A stretch of 64,000 nt of DNA from assembly GCA_027257055.1 (NCBI GenBank), contig JAPVLO010000380.1, positions 868,001-932,000 of the forward strand, given 5' to 3'. This DNA is from Cephalopachus bancanus. Taxonomy: Eukaryota > Chordata > Mammalia > Primates > Tarsiidae. Positions 32,495 through 46,490 of the stretch are shown here, in pieces. The position numbers were made by a program, and so were the translations under genes. The notes below the pieces were generated by a model. The model did not search any database. It worked only from the letters and a program-made list of their open reading frames with translations, and was not told the DNA's origin. The stretch's first letter is position 1; every line of letters begins with the position of its first letter.

Positions 32495-33800
32495 ATACAT
32501 ATTAAAAAAAAATATCCTACTACTTAGTGACCCTGGCTCCTCAATGAAGAGAAAAATGAAGAAGTAATCTCTCCCATGACTTTTCACCCAAAAGTAAAAA
32601 AGGATTTACAAAGAATGAAACCCCGTTAAGTGAACAAAACTAGCTATGGTTCCTATTTTCCTAAAAACTGGCAGTGAAGATCTTCATCAATAATTTCCTA
32701 AATGAGTAGATAATTACAAGCTGTGACAAGTATAGTAAGGGCATATAACAGAGGCATCAGTCTTACACTGAGACTGGGCAGTTCAGTGGGGAGGGAAGAG
32801 AGAACATTCCAGGCTGAGCAAAGTGCCTGGGAAGTAGATCATTGAGGCTGGGGCTCAGAGAGGGGTAGGGGAAGAAGTGGAGGTGAGAAGGTTGGGGATG
32901 GGTTGGCGAGATGAGGATGGGAAGCAGTTTACGCAACGTTTAATGGGAGGTCATTAAGGGTAGTATGTGTTGGTGACGTAGTCAGCTTTGTGCTTTTAAA
33001 AGAACACCTTTGTGTTTGAAAACAATTTCTAGGTCATAAAGAGGTACACAAAGGACAGGGATTATATGGAGAAGTGAGAATGCTTCCACACAGTGTACCT
33101 GGAAACCAGTCTTGCTGCTTTAACTCAATTTGTGTGACAAAGACAGCAAATGGCCTTGGAACCCGGAGAGCCAGGGGATGGCCATGGCTTGGAGGAGACG
33201 GAGAAATTCAGGTGGGCCACAGCCCACATCAGGAAGGGACAGCTTTGTATTCAGTCAGCAAATCCCCATTTAGTTGCAGTCCCCTCTTTGTCTTAGTTCA
33301 TTTGTTCCCTAATTAATATGCTTTTTTGTTTCTAAATTCCTTTTCCCTCTTCTCTGGAGATGGTGGTAATAGGACTGTGCCTCCTCTTTGTCTTCTCCCA
33401 TGGAGACTTGCCCTTTTCCCCTTCACAGATACCCTTTAAAAATCAGAGCTTCCTGTGTGGCAACAGTCACATCTGTGCCTGTCCTCACTTTTCCTCTTAC
33501 TTGCTAATTGTGACTGTCTAATCAGAAGTGCATTTTGAAGAAATTCTCTTTCCTTTTGAGTCATTTTCTTCATTGGAGCCCAGGTTATTTCAGGTCTGAA
33601 TTTCTTCCTCAATTAAAAAAAAATAACTTTTTACTTATGGGTGAAAAGCCATGGGAGAGATTACTTTTTTGGTTTCTAAAACATGTTTATTGCATATTAC
33701 TAGGGACACATAACAAATATAAAGAAGAAAATGAAATCTGCAAGCAATTTAATAACTAGAGATAATTATTATTACTATTTCATTGTATTTTCTATTTATT
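32495..33800. other. Unrecognised intergenic DNA
   Basis: About 1.3 kb without recognised genes. 32700-33000 resembles a common old interspersed repeat (gaacattccaggctgagcaa) that I cannot name with confidence. Confidence 0.4.
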
Positions 33801-33802
33801 TA

Positions 33803-33992
33803 TTTAGAGTTGAGGCTCACTCTGTTGCCCACGCTGGGGTGCAATGACACGATCATGGCTCACTGTAGCCTCAATCTCCTGGGCTCCTCCTGAGTAGATG
33901 AGACTACAGGCACACATCACCATGCCCAGCTAATTAAAAAAATTTTTTTTTTTGTGGAGACTAGGTCTTGATATGTTGCTTAGGCTGGCTTA
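33803..33992 (-). repeat. Partial AluJ
   Basis: Inverted, truncated Alu from gagttgaggctcactctgtt to 'gatatgttgcttaggctggc'. Confidence 0.75.
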
Positions 33993-34049
33993 TTTCCTTT
34001 TAGTCTTTCTTTTTTCAAGGCATATATAGATTTGTTTTAGACAATTGGG

Positions 34050-34490
34050 ATACTCTGAACTTACTTGGTATTTGCTTTCCGGAAATCTAGGGAACATATA
34101 CATGGTAGACAGTATAATATTACCAAATATCCATCTAATCATTTGTGGGAGCACTTGATCAATGTCTGTCTTTGTTCCCTGGGGTCCTTTGAAATTAAAT
34201 TGAGGACATGTGATTTGTTCCAGCCAGTGAACTGTGAGAAGGAAGTGATATGCGATGTGTTACACTCCTTGCTGTGTATGCACTGCCAGTGTGTGACTCT
34301 ACCACATACGACTTCCCCTGATGCAGCAACTTTGGAAGTCACGTGTTCCAGGTAGTGTGGCTACAGATGAATAAGGTGTGGCTGCAAATTCATGAGAATA
34401 GACTGCCTGTATTAGACATAGTATGTCACTGAGATTTCGGAGTTTGTTACTGTGGTATAAGCCAACCCACTCTGGCATACTATGCATGAC
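34050..34490 (+). repeat. MLT1-type MaLR LTR
   Basis: 'gatttgttccagccagtgaa' and the 3' end style 'cactgagatttcggagtttg' followed by a run to ccaacccactctggca match MLT1 LTRs. Edges approximate. Confidence 0.6.
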
Positions 34491-34727
34491 TCCCCGTCTT
34501 CATCACAAACTCTCATGCACAGCTGAGTTACAAATAAATACATGATAAATTTTCACTTTATGTAAAATTCCTCTTTCACAAATCAATTCCTTCTTGGACA
34601 GAGTTACATCTAAGTTAACATTCCTTTTGTCATATTCTCTACCCTCTGGAAGATGAATTTTCTGGTAAGACAAATCAATAAACTAATCAGATGCTTTTGT
34701 GTTAGCTAAATTTGAATTCCATATATT

Positions 34728-35010
34728 AGTAGCTGAGCTTGGTGGCTTACACTAGTAATCCAGCGATTTGGGAGGCTGAGTTGGGAGGACCGCTTGAGGT
34801 CAGGAGTTTGAGACCAGCCTGAGCAACAAAGCGAGGTCCCCGAGTCTACAAAACAAGAAAAATTAGCTGGGCCTGTTGGCATGTACTTTTAGTATCAGCT
34901 ACTCAAGAGGCCAAGGCAGGAAAATAGCTTGAGCCCAGGAATTTGAAGCTGCGGTAAGCCATGATCGTGCTACTGTACTCCAGTCTGGGCAAGTCTAAAA
35001 AAAAAAAAAT
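34728..35010 (+). repeat. AluJ-like dimer
   Basis: From agctgagcttggtggcttac to a poly(A) tail at about 35009. Old Alu. Confidence 0.85.
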
Positions 35011-35178
35011 TAGCTATGAAAGCAAAATAGCCAATAATGAAGTTGGTACTTTTGAGTTAATATCCCATATGCAAATCATGTGATAATTACATTAATAATC
35101 TAACATTTATGTGGTGCTTTACAGTTTTTCAAAGCACTTTTTATAAGCATAAAGCATTTAATCTGACGTAAGGCTGAC

Positions 35179-35472
35179 TTTTTTTTTTTTGAGTTGGAGT
35201 CTCACTCCGTCGCCCAGACTGGAGTGCAGTGGCACACTCCTGGCCACCGCAGCCTTGACCTGCTGGGTTCTGGGCAATCCTTACGCCTCAGCCTTCCAAG
35301 TAGCTGGAATTATAGGCGTGTGCTACCACGCCCGGCTAATATTTTGATTTATTGTAGAGACGAGGTCTAGCCAACTTGCGTAGGTGAGTCTCAAGCCCGT
35401 GGGCTCAGGCAATCCACTCGCCTTTGCCTCCCAAAGTGCTGGGATTACAAGCTGAGCCACCCGGCCTGGCCA
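35179..35472 (-). repeat. Young lineage-specific Alu
   Basis: Inverted dimer. Flanks aggctgactt at 35171-35180 and aggttgactt at 35473-35482 look like its target duplication. Confidence 0.88.
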
Positions 35473-35482
35473 GGTTGACTTT

Positions 35483-35587
35483 TTTTTTGAGTTGGAGTCT
35501 CACACTGTCACCCAGACTGGAGTGTCGACCTGCTGGGCTCCGGCAATCCTTCCGCCTCAGCCTTCCAAGTAGCTGGAACTACAGGGC
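35483..35587 (-). repeat. Truncated young Alu (right arm only)
   Basis: Inverted right arm with an internal deletion (ggagtgtcgacctgctgggc), directly behind the copy at 35179. Confidence 0.85.
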
Positions 35588-35624
35588 TGGAGGGGAGAAT
35601 AGGTCATTGATTAGAGCAATTGTA

Positions 35625-35790
35625 ATGTGGAGAGTAGGGCTGAGAGTGGCAGGTCTGACATGCAATGTGGCTGAAGAGGCAAGAGAGTTGATCCTCATCC
35701 TGGCTCTGATCCTAATCAGCTGTGTGACCTTTGGCAATTCCCACACATCTCTGGGCTTTCCTTGTTTCCTTATTTATTAAGGGAAGCGAG
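35625..35790 (-). repeat. MIR SINE, antisense
   Basis: Inverted MIR text: 'cctggctctgatcctaatca', gctgtgtgacctttggcaa. Confidence 0.75.
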
Positions 35791-35794
35791 TAGC

Positions 35795-36835
35795 CTGGCT
35801 GACTACTGAAGTTCTTCCAGCCCTGGTTGTCCATTCCAGAGTTCATGACTATACTGAACATGACCATGTTCTGCCTTCATGGCACCCCTGAGCTCTTGAA
35901 ATACTGTGTTCGGTTACATAGGGCCCTCATTCCTCTCTCTTTATGTAGGCTCTTTCTCTGTCTCATGCACAGCTGAGTTACAAATAGATACATGCTCAAC
36001 TCTTTCTGCTTTTCTTCTGCATTACTTCAATGGCAAATTTGACTTGTCACTCTAAGTATAAATAGAAGTTAGTTCCTTTTCCAGTATAAAAGTATATATC
36101 CTGAGACTTGACAGGGTTTTTTTTTTTTTTAAAAAAGAAGTATATAACAGTTGCTGACAAATCGGAAGGAAATGGCCATTTGACCATGTCTGTTAAGTGA
36201 TGATGACTCAGAATCGTTTTCTAGAAAGCTTGATAGACACGAAGGTCTGTCTGGGCCCTTGATTACACTCAAGAAAAGGAAGTTTCGGTTTTTAGTCTAC
36301 AAAGTCTGGACAGGTTTTGAACATTTTAATAAGAAAAAATTCTCAAAACTTTCCCCTTTCTGCACTTTCCTCCATGGGGTCTTTGTGCAGCCCCTACTAG
36401 GCGAATTTGCTCAAAAGTACTGTGCCTTCCTTGAGAGAGAAAGAGCAGAATGACAGAGCCTGGACTAAGCAGCAGGTCTGGGCCAAACAGGAGCAGGTGT
36501 TCCTATAGAGCACAGTTCCAGGCAAACCTGCCTGGAGCCAGCGTGGAAACCAGTTTGGCAACTCTGTCACACATGAGGCCTTGTATCGGAAGCCCGGGGG
36601 AAAGAGAGTGTTTAGGATGAAGAATTCCACTCGCCCTTAACAAACTTTTAACTTGTGGAGAAGACATGTGAAGATGACCTATAAGACCAGCAGAATAAAG
36701 AAGTGCTCTAATAGCGATGTAGCAAAGCGACAGGAAGCAGTGAGCGTTAACACAGGGATGCCTTCACAGAGGAGGTGCTTAGCTCTGTTTCAGCTTGAAG
36801 AGTTAGATTTGCATAGTGGAGAGTGGATTTTCCAG
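35795..36835. other. Unrecognised intergenic DNA
   Basis: No gene or named repeat seen. 36397-36630 has a 77-codon minus frame without known domains. Confidence 0.4.
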
Positions 36836-36839
36836 GGTG

Positions 36840-37000
36840 AGGAAAGGCACAAGGCCTACATTTCACATCTGTGTCTCCTCCTATGTGGCCTTGGGCGTAC
36901 TACTCAACTTTTAGAACTTTGGTTGCCTCATCTATAAAACTGGGATAGTAATTCTTACATCATAGGGTTTTGGAAAGATTAAAAGAGATTGTGTTTGTGA
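36840..37000 (-). repeat. MIR SINE, antisense
   Basis: Has ctatgtggccttgggcgtac and 'cctcatctataaaactggga', MIR in inverse orientation. Confidence 0.7.
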
Positions 37001-37474
37001 GAGTGTTCAGTTTAGTGTTATTTTTCTTCTCTTCACATGTCTGACATTCTCTCATCTCAACACTTTTGCTTAGTCTGGTCTTTCTTTCAGGTTTATTTTC
37101 CCTCCCCCACCCTAGAATTTAGAACGTTTTTACTCTACTAGCACAGGCCCTTCCCTGACATAAGAAGGAAAGTATAGATTTACTGCAGGGAATTTCCAAC
37201 CTGGCTAGTGGAAAATTGTCATTACCGTCAAATGACTTCTAAGTAGAATGCAAGTTGTTTCTAGTAGGTATAATAGGCTGGAATAATTATTAAGGGTTAT
37301 CAGTTTGTTCGTTCATTCACTCATTCATTCATTCATAGAAGATGGGGATCGTTGATTCAGGAACATGCTTGGAGCTGAAAACAGAGTGGAAAATAAGATA
37401 AACATGGTTCCTAACCTCAGGGAGCATCTCTACTAGCAGACAAGCCATATCTTGCACATACAACCACAGTTGTG

Positions 37475-37835
37475 TGGTATCTCAGTCTGTTTATACTGCT
37501 ATAATAAAATACTATAGATTAGGTGACTTATAAACAATAGAAACTTCTTATGGTTCTGGAGGTCAGAAGTCCAAGATCGAGGCGCCAGCAGGTTGGGTGT
37601 CTGGTGAGAGTCCACTCTCTGGTTCATAGACTGTGCCTTCGTGTTATATCCTCACATGGTAGAAGGGGCGAGGAAGCCCTCTGGAGCCTCTTTATAAGGA
37701 TACTAATGCCATTCATAAGGGCTCTGTCCTGATGACCTAATCACCTTCCAACGGCTTACCTCCAAATTCCCTTACATTTGGGATTAGGTTTCAACATATG
37801 ATTTTTAAAGGGACACAAACATTTCATCTATAGCA
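37475..37835 (-). repeat. MST-type MaLR LTR
   Basis: Inverted LTR starting tgctatag (37835) with 'aatccatgagggct'-type blocks and ending at atactgagacca-like text. Blocks such as cctcacatggtagaaggggc and 'tctggaggtcagaagtccaa' are characteristic of MSTA/MSTB LTRs. Confidence 0.8.
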
Positions 37836-37839
37836 AACG

Positions 37840-39247
<1,408 letters not shown>

Positions 39248-39402
39248 GTGCACCTGGAAGAATCAAGGCCTTACCTTGAGCCTGGAAACTTTGCTTTTGT
39301 GAGGGCTACTGACTCACCAAAAAACAAGTAAATGCATGGGCTTAAAAAGCAATGTGATTTGAAATTTAAAAAAAATTAAGATCAGACATTATACTTTCCT
39401 TC

Positions 39403-39695
39403 TCTTTTTTTTTTTTGAGTTGGAGTCTCACTCTGTTGCCCAGACTGGAGTGCAGTGGCCGCTCCTGGCCACCGCAGCCTCAACCTGCTGGGCTCCGGCG
39501 GTCCTTCCGCCTCAGCCTTCCAAGTAGCTGAAACTACAGGCGCGTGCTACCATACCCGGCTAATTTTTTGATTTTTATTGTAGAGATGAGGTCTCGCCAA
39601 GTTGCCCAGGCGAGTCTCGAATACGCGGGCTCAGGCAATTCACTCACCTCGGCCTCCCAAAGCGTGGGATTACAGGCTGAGCCACCAAGCCCAGC
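39403..39695 (-). repeat. Young lineage-specific Alu
   Basis: Inverted dimer, CpG-rich. Flanks atacttt at both ends suggest the target duplication. Confidence 0.88.
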
Positions 39696-39699
39696 TATA

Positions 39700-40525
39700 C
39701 TTTTTTTTCATACTTGAAAAAAGAATACTTAAAAAAATCCCTAAATCCCGTTCAAACTAGGGATGGAAAAGAGGAACAAGTTGTGTCAGAGTAAGGAGAA
39801 AAACTGGAGAGGTAGATGGAGTAGGACCCAATTGTGGTAGGCCTTCTAAGTTTAATGTCTGAACTTTTATTTATGAGCTATGAGGAACTGTAGGGTATTT
39901 TGAGAAGAGCAATGGTGGGATGCAGGGGATTCTGACAGTGATGAACACAACCAGTTAGCACATGGAGTGAGTGAAGATTGGGAGATCATTCTGCTGCTCC
40001 AAGTGCTTGGGGAGCAGTGCCTGGGATGGTGATGGTACCACTTAGCTGACAGGAGGGAGGGTGGGGAGAATGGATCTGAGGAGCAAGGGTTATGTGGGTG
40101 TCTAGGAGAGAAGAAAGAGAACTCCAGGGTGATGTCAAGATCTTGAGTCTGCACAACAGAAATGGAGAAGTCCAGAGGAGGAAATGGTTTGGGGAGGAAA
40201 ATGATGACTTGAACTCTAGACCATTTGAGTCACCATATAGGGCAGGCATACCTGAATAGATAAGCATTTCCCAGATTTCTCCATAAGTTAGTTCTGCTTT
40301 GTCTGCAGACCCTGGAAGTTTCTATAGAATTGAACCAGGGCCTTGAAGAGTTTGGAAAGAAAGAGTTCATAGAAATAAAACACAAAGAACGGAAGTGACA
40401 CATTCACTGTCTCCTAGGTTTGAGGGAGGAAACTGGGACTTCTTTCAGTTTCAGATTACCTCAAATGTGGCCTGAAAGGCAGCGGGTTACATTTCAAAGC
40501 TAAACTTCCTGTATATAAAACCAGA
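39700..40525. other. Unrecognised DNA with old-repeat character
   Basis: Similar in style to 38040-38260 (gtaggccttctaagtttaat). No gene. Confidence 0.4.
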
Positions 40526-40527
40526 GG

Positions 40528-40732
40528 GGGCTGGGTGCAGTGGTGCCTTTCTGTAGTCCCAGCTACTAGGTAAGCGGAGGCTGGAGGATTGCTTGAGACA
40601 AGAGTGAGACTCTGTCTCTAAAATGAAACAAACAGACCAGATGTGGAGGCTCATGCCCGTAATCCCAACAATTTTGGGAGGCTGAGGCAGGAGGATTGCT
40701 TGAGCCCAGGAGTTCAAGACTAGCCTGGACTT
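40528..40732 (+). repeat. Two adjacent Alu monomers
   Basis: A right-arm-like unit (40528-40625) ends in a short A-rich link and is followed by a truncated left-arm unit (40632-40732). Confidence 0.65.
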
Positions 40733-40734
40733 GT

Positions 40735-42090
40735 ATTTTTTTGTTTGCTTGCTTTTTAATTTTTTTAATAAAATAATAATGTAAACTGCTTGACAAGATG
40801 AAGCAAATATGTTTTTTTTTCCATTTTGGTCTGCATTTCAGTTAGTGAGTAGTATGAATATTATAATTCCATTTTATAAAGCAGAAAGGAATGGCCAGGT
40901 ATATACCAATATGTCAACAGCAGTAATATTTTAGTAGTGGGATTTATAGATGCTTTCACTTTTTAAAAAATTTGTGCTTCTCTTTACTTAAAAAATGTCT
41001 ATAATGAATATATATATATATTTATTATAATAAGACATTTAAACATATTGAAAAACACTAAAAAATTTCAAAAATGTCTTTCCCAATTCCTATGAAAATT
41101 TTATAGAGATCTTCTGGTCCTCAGTTCTTGGGAATATTCTCTTCTGGGCTCCTGAAGGGATACTGCTCTTTCCATTGGACACCTTGGTGACTTTTTGGTT
41201 AGTAGACCCCTGTATAAAAGTCCTTCCAGTCTGGCCCTTTACAAGCAAATCTGGTGAACAGAATTGACTCCATGCTCAGCATTACTTAATATTCTGGGAA
41301 ATCTTCCTGCTCAACCCTTACCACTATAGTTGAGCCAGGCCCTAGAACTTATTACTTCATTACCACTTACTTGCATTGTCTTAAAGCAAGTCTCTATTAG
41401 TCTATTTTGGCATTTCCTGTCTCGGCTTTTTGGTTTCATGAAACAAAACCTTTACAAAATTCCCAGTAGGTGCCTGTAGTTGCTTCCTTTTAGAACGTTG
41501 GTGTTGTTTTCCTAATTCAACCATTTTCTCAGGTCAGGAGTAAGTCTGTGCTCCTATAAAGATGGGGGTGATCCAAGACACAGGACGCCTGTCCCTTTGT
41601 GAAGCACCCCGCTTTGCAGCTGAACAGCTCTGTTACTAGAATTTTCATACTTTTGGTGAGCCAGTATCTGTGACTCTCATCTGGTTATTCCAGGTATGCC
41701 CTAGAAGATACACAGAAGCACAAGGGAGTCCTTAGAAATTTTGTCATTTTCCATGTGTCCCCCTGCATCTTCTCCAACTGCTCCTCATGGAGCTTGTTTC
41801 TTAGACTTCTTGTAGCGTTGATTGCTCTCCTCAAGGCAGCTCAGTTTGCCCACAGCTCTCCTGAAATATGGTTGACCCCTGAATATTCTGGGTGTAGAGT
41901 GTTGGGTAGCCTTCCTACCTGTCAAGGTTTGTGTTTTAGTTGTTCTCCAGTGCAGTAGAAGTGACCCTCCCAGTGAACCATGCTTTTCTTCCTCTAAATC
42001 CTCAGCAATTTTGTCTGCAGAGGCAAGGCTTGGCCAAACCATTTGTGTTAAGCATTGAGTTGAGGATGACTGAGAAGTTTTTGAGGAGTT
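40735..42090. other. Unrecognised intergenic DNA
   Basis: AT-rich start with a (TA)n run near 41010, then single-copy-like sequence. Short frames at 41755-41958 and 41785-42042 have no known domain. Confidence 0.4.
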
Positions 42091-42092
42091 TA

Positions 42093-42713
42093 CAGTTGTC
42101 CCCCCTTATCTGTGGAGGATATGTTCCAAGACCTCCCCATTGGATGCCTGAAGCTGAATGGTACTGAACCCTATGTTTTTTCCTACATGCAAATATATAC
42201 CTATAATAAAGTTTAATTTATAAATTAGGTACAGAATGACATTGACAACAATAACTAATAATAAAATAGAACAAGTATAATTGTATACTGTAATAAAAAT
42301 TAAGTGCATGTGGTCTCTGTCTCTCTCAAAATATCTTGTAGTACCCTTCTTGTGATGATGTGAGATGATACAATGCCTACATGATGAGATGAAGGCACTG
42401 TGATGCAGCATTAGGCTGCTTTTCACCTTCTGATACGTCAGAAGGAGGATCATCTGCTTCAGATTAAGTCAATGGTTGGATGTCAGGGGCAGGTGATGTC
42501 AGTGACTAACAGGCAGGTAGCAAAGATAACATGGATATGCTGGATGGGTGGTATGGAGCAGATTATGGCAAAATATGTTATCATACTACACAGAATGGCA
42601 TGCAATTTAAAACTTCTGGATTGCTTATTTCTGGAATTTTCCATTCAATATTTTTGGACTGTGGGTAGCTGAAACTGTGGAAAGCAAAACCACAGAAAAG
42701 AAGGGGACTACTG
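42093..42713 (+). mobile_element. Tigger-like non-autonomous DNA transposon (MER44-like)
   Basis: Begins cagttgtccccccttatctg and ends in the inverted counterpart ('aaggggactactg'). Internal blocks such as 'gtcagaaggaggatcatctg' match the MER44 type as remembered. A TA precedes it, as for pogo-type targets. Confidence 0.75.
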
Positions 42714-43029
42714 GATTATGAAACTATAACTCTGTCTGGTTGGGGGACAGAATTTACATGTGCAGGGGTCCTAAGTTGTTACTGCATCTGTAGGGAACTT
42801 CTTGTTTCATTTCTCATTGTAGTAAGAAGAACCTTGGCTTTGGAATCAGACAGATTGATGTTTTCTATTATTCTAAATGGGAGTAGCTTTCCTCATAAGG
42901 TAGTTCTGAAAATTTAACAAAATGAGAATTTTCTGGTAAAAAAGAAAAACTCAAAAATATTCAATATCCCTTTCTTTGTATCTAATGTACTCCTTAAAAT
43001 ATTTGGGAATATGCTTCTCCCATAGAAGT

Positions 43030-43200
43030 GTCACTGATCTTTGTAGTTTTGATTATCCACCAACCTTGGAAAATTAGCTATCTCAATGCTCCCATTTACA
43101 GATAAGAAAATTGAGTCCCTGGGAAGTAAAGTGAGTTACTCAAGACTACTTAATTAATCTTTTACTAGGTAATAGGCCAGAACCAGAGCCCAAGTCTCCT
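43030..43200 (+). repeat. MIR SINE
   Basis: Has cccatttacagataagaaaa and a run to 'gagttactcaagactactta'. Confidence 0.6.
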
Positions 43201-43474
43201 CTTTGTCAATCCTCTGCCCTTTTATAGAGTTGTATACATTATAACCTTACTCTGTACCTCATTGTCTCTGTACCTCACTGTCTCTCTGCATGTGTATATG
43301 CCTTTTGGCACATGATATGGTTTAACCTAGTGGAACTACCAGTTTGTAACTAATTCCACATACTGTAAATGACTGCCAATAAAGCAACAAGTATTTCCTC
43401 TATGCTTGACACTATTTTGGGTGACAAAGAGGATAGAAATGTAACTCAAGACTCTGTGGGTATCATTACATACC

Positions 43475-44190
43475 TACTAGTATGTTTAAAATTAAAAAGA
43501 CTGACCATACCAAGTATTAGGAGGATGTGGAAGAACTGGAACTTTTGTACATTGCTAGTAGAAATGTAAAACGTTACAACAACTTTGGGGAAAAATGTGA
43601 TGGTTTTTTAAAAAGTTAAATGTATAGCTACCATGATTTAACCTTTCTACTTTATTTACCCAAGAGAAACGAAAGCCTATGTTTATACAAATACCTTATA
43701 GGAATGTTCATAGCAACTTTATTTGTCATTGTCAAAAACTGAAACAACTCAATGTTATCAACAAGTAAATGGATAAACAAATTGTAGTCTATAAACAATG
43801 GCATACTACTAAGCAACACAAAGGAGTGGACTAATGATACACATAACAATACAGATGAATCTCGAAATAATTATGTGGAAAGAAGCCAGTCACAAAAGAG
43901 TATACACTGTATAATTTCATTAATACACAATTCTAGAAAATGTAAATTAATTAATTAATGGGGACAGAATGTGTCAGTAGTTGTCTAGTGTTACAGGGGT
44001 GGGGAGTAGGGAAGGAGGGTTACCAAAAGGCATGATTAAACTTGGGAGTGATGAACATATTCATTATGTTTGGTGATAGTTCCACTGGTGTATACTGGTG
44101 TATACTTTTGTCAAAATTAACAAATTGAACATTTTAAATTTGTGCAGCTTTTTCCATTTTAATTATACCTCAGTAAAACTGTTAAAAGAC
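43475..44190 (+). repeat. Old L1M 3' end
   Basis: Plus-strand L1 text: 'agtaaatggataaacaaatt', 'gatgaatctcgaaataatta', 'aggggtggggagtagggaag', ending 'attatacctcagtaaaactg'. Confidence 0.8.
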
Positions 44191-44344
44191 TATACCTAGA
44201 AAAAAAGAGGAAAAAATGTCTATGGGCCTTACATCTGTATGGGTGTGAAGGAATTGTAGTAATAATAATTCCAGCTTCCTTAGCTCCTGTCCCTTTCTGA
44301 CCAAGAACTTGGATCTGTCTGCAAGTCTCAGCCTGGTATATCTT

Positions 44345-45506
44345 TGGTGATAGAAAAACAGTCCAAATTCTGCCAAAATATATTTGAAGAGGTTTATTCT
44401 GAGCCAAGTATGAGTCACCATGGCCTGTGGCACAGTCCTAAGAAATCCTGAGAACATGTTCCCAGGGTGGCTGTGTTATAGCTTGGTTTTATAACTTTTT
44501 GGGGGATAGAAGTTCATAGGCAAGGATGTAGATCAATACATGTGAGGTTTGATCCAGAAAGACAGGATATCTCAAAGTGGGGAAGCTTACAGGACAGGGG
44601 TAAATTCAAAGACTTTTTGATTGGCAGTTGGTTGAAAGAGTTAAGCTCCATCTAAAGAATTTGAAATCGGCTGGGCTCTGTGGCTCAGCCTGTAATCCCA
44701 GCACTTTGGGAGGCAGAGGCGAGTGGATTGCCTGAGCCCGCGGGTTCGAGACCCACCCGGGCAACTTGGCGAGACCTCATCTCTACAATAAATAAAAAAT
44801 TAGCCACCCGTGGTAGTTCCGGCTACTTGGAAGGCTGAGATGGAAGAATTGCTGGAGCCCAGCAGGCTGAGGCTGCAGTGGCTGGGAGTATGCCACTGCA
44901 CTCCAGTCTGTGTGACAGAGTGAGACTCCAACTAAAAAAAAAAAAAAAAAAGAATTTGAAATCAGTAGTAGAAAGAAATGCTTGAGTTAAAGGTTGTATA
45001 AAAGTTATCCAGTGAAGTTACAAAAAAAAAAGAAAGAAAGAAAGAAAAAGGACAGATAAGAGGGGTTGTGTTGTAGAAGCCAAAGTTCTGATTATATACA
45101 TGAAGCCTCAAAATATTAGACTTCAGAGTGAATAGATTTTTTTTTTAATTTTTAATTTTAATTTTAATTTTTTTTCCCTTTATGATTGCCCAAGGTGGTA
45201 AATGTCTTAAGATATGTCACATTCTTCCTAGGGAAGGAAGTTCTCTACAGATGCAAATTCCCCCCCTCCAAAAACTTTGCAGGGTTACTTAAAAACATGT
45301 CAGAGAAATATTTTGGGGTAAAATATTTTTAGTTCCTTCTTTATCTGTTATGTGATCTCATGCCAGAGTCAGGCTGGAAACTAAACTACATTATATAGGG
45401 TTAATCAAAACTTATCTGATGAAACTTTATGATTTGTGGGGCATGACTTCCTAGACCCCTTGATCAGGAATTTGGGCAAGGGAAAAAAGGTCAAGTTTAG
45501 TCCTCA
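44345..45506 (-). repeat. Provirus 3' LTR
   Basis: Shares long blocks with the LTR at 54169 (gaggtttattctgagccaa; tggttgaaagagttaagctc; ggtcaagtttagtcctca). Contains an Alu and an AT-rich expansion near 45130-45180. Confidence 0.9.
44669..44949 (+). repeat. Young Alu in the 3' LTR
   Basis: Target duplication aagaatttgaaatc at 44655-44668 and 44950-44963. Left arm has cgcgggttcgagacccacc. Confidence 0.92.
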
Positions 45507-45743
45507 GTCCCCCTCTTGGCCAACAATCATTTCATGGAATGCACATGCAGGCCAACAAACAACAGGAGGTTCCATGGTCATAGGAAGGCTAATTCCTGGA
45601 GTTGTCTATTTGGTGACAATGATTTCCATACTACAATGTCAGATCATGAGGGAAAGATACGGTATTATCTGATTTTATAGCCAATTGTTTAAGGGACAAG
45701 AGAGAGTCAGGCTTAGGGTTCTGAAAAAACATCCTGGATCAGA

Positions 45744-46060
45744 TTTTTTTTCCTTGGAGTCAGGTCTCAGTCTGTTGGTCAGGCTGGAGTGTGGCGGCAT
45801 GCTCATGGCTAGTCATAGCCTTGTACTCCTGGACTCAAATGATCCTCCCACCTAAGCCTCCCTAGGCTCAAGTGATCCTCCTGCCTCAGCCTCCAGAGTA
45901 GCTGGCATGCACCACAGTACCTGGCTAATTCCTTAGTTTTCTGTAAAGATGAAGCCTTACTATGTTGCTTAGGCTGGTCTTGAACTCCTGGGCTCAAGAA
46001 GTCCTTCTGCCTCAGCCTCCCAAAGCGCTGGGATTACAGGCATGAACCATTGTGCCCGGC
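45744..46060 (-). repeat. AluJ-like dimer in the provirus
   Basis: Inverted old Alu between the env remnant and the 3' LTR, ending aaccattgtgcccggc. It lacks the young-family changes. Confidence 0.85.
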
Positions 46061-46069
46061 TCAGGGTCA

Positions 46070-46490
46070 GAATTATAGTAGGAGCTATCATGATCTGGGC
46101 ATTTGGTTGTGTCTTTTTTCTTTTCCTGAATCTGATGTAGCATTTATAAGAGACATATAATGATAATAAAGTGACAAGTGTCATAAAAATGGTGAAGATT
46201 ATGTGTCCATGAAAGTTATAGATAGAATCAGAGGGTAGTAAGCAACCTAGCCAGCCAAAAAAAAATCCCCTGCATGCATCATTATAATTTAAAATCAGAT
46301 TTATAATGTGTTTATCTTCCTTATCAAGGGTCATTTGAACTTTATGATAAATCTTATTTGAAGACTGTAGGGCTGACACCAACTCAGAATCCAATAAATT
46401 TAATTTTTCTTCTGACCAATTGGTCTCCATAAGGTATAACATCTTGAGGAGGGTGCAAATCAAATGAAAGATATACTTGGTCTTCAATGT
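46070..46490 (-). pseudogene. Provirus env remnant (transmembrane part)
   Basis: A minus-strand frame directly after the integrase remnant encodes a hydrophobic membrane segment ([17 protein letters not shown]) followed by a basic tail (RFRKRKK), as in an envelope transmembrane subunit. The surface subunit is essentially missing, and I see no CX6CC motif. Non-functional. Confidence 0.6.

Noticed and set aside
45969..46487. 172-codon frame as an intact env gene
   Set aside because: Only a short transmembrane-like remnant; its C-terminal part is Alu-encoded.
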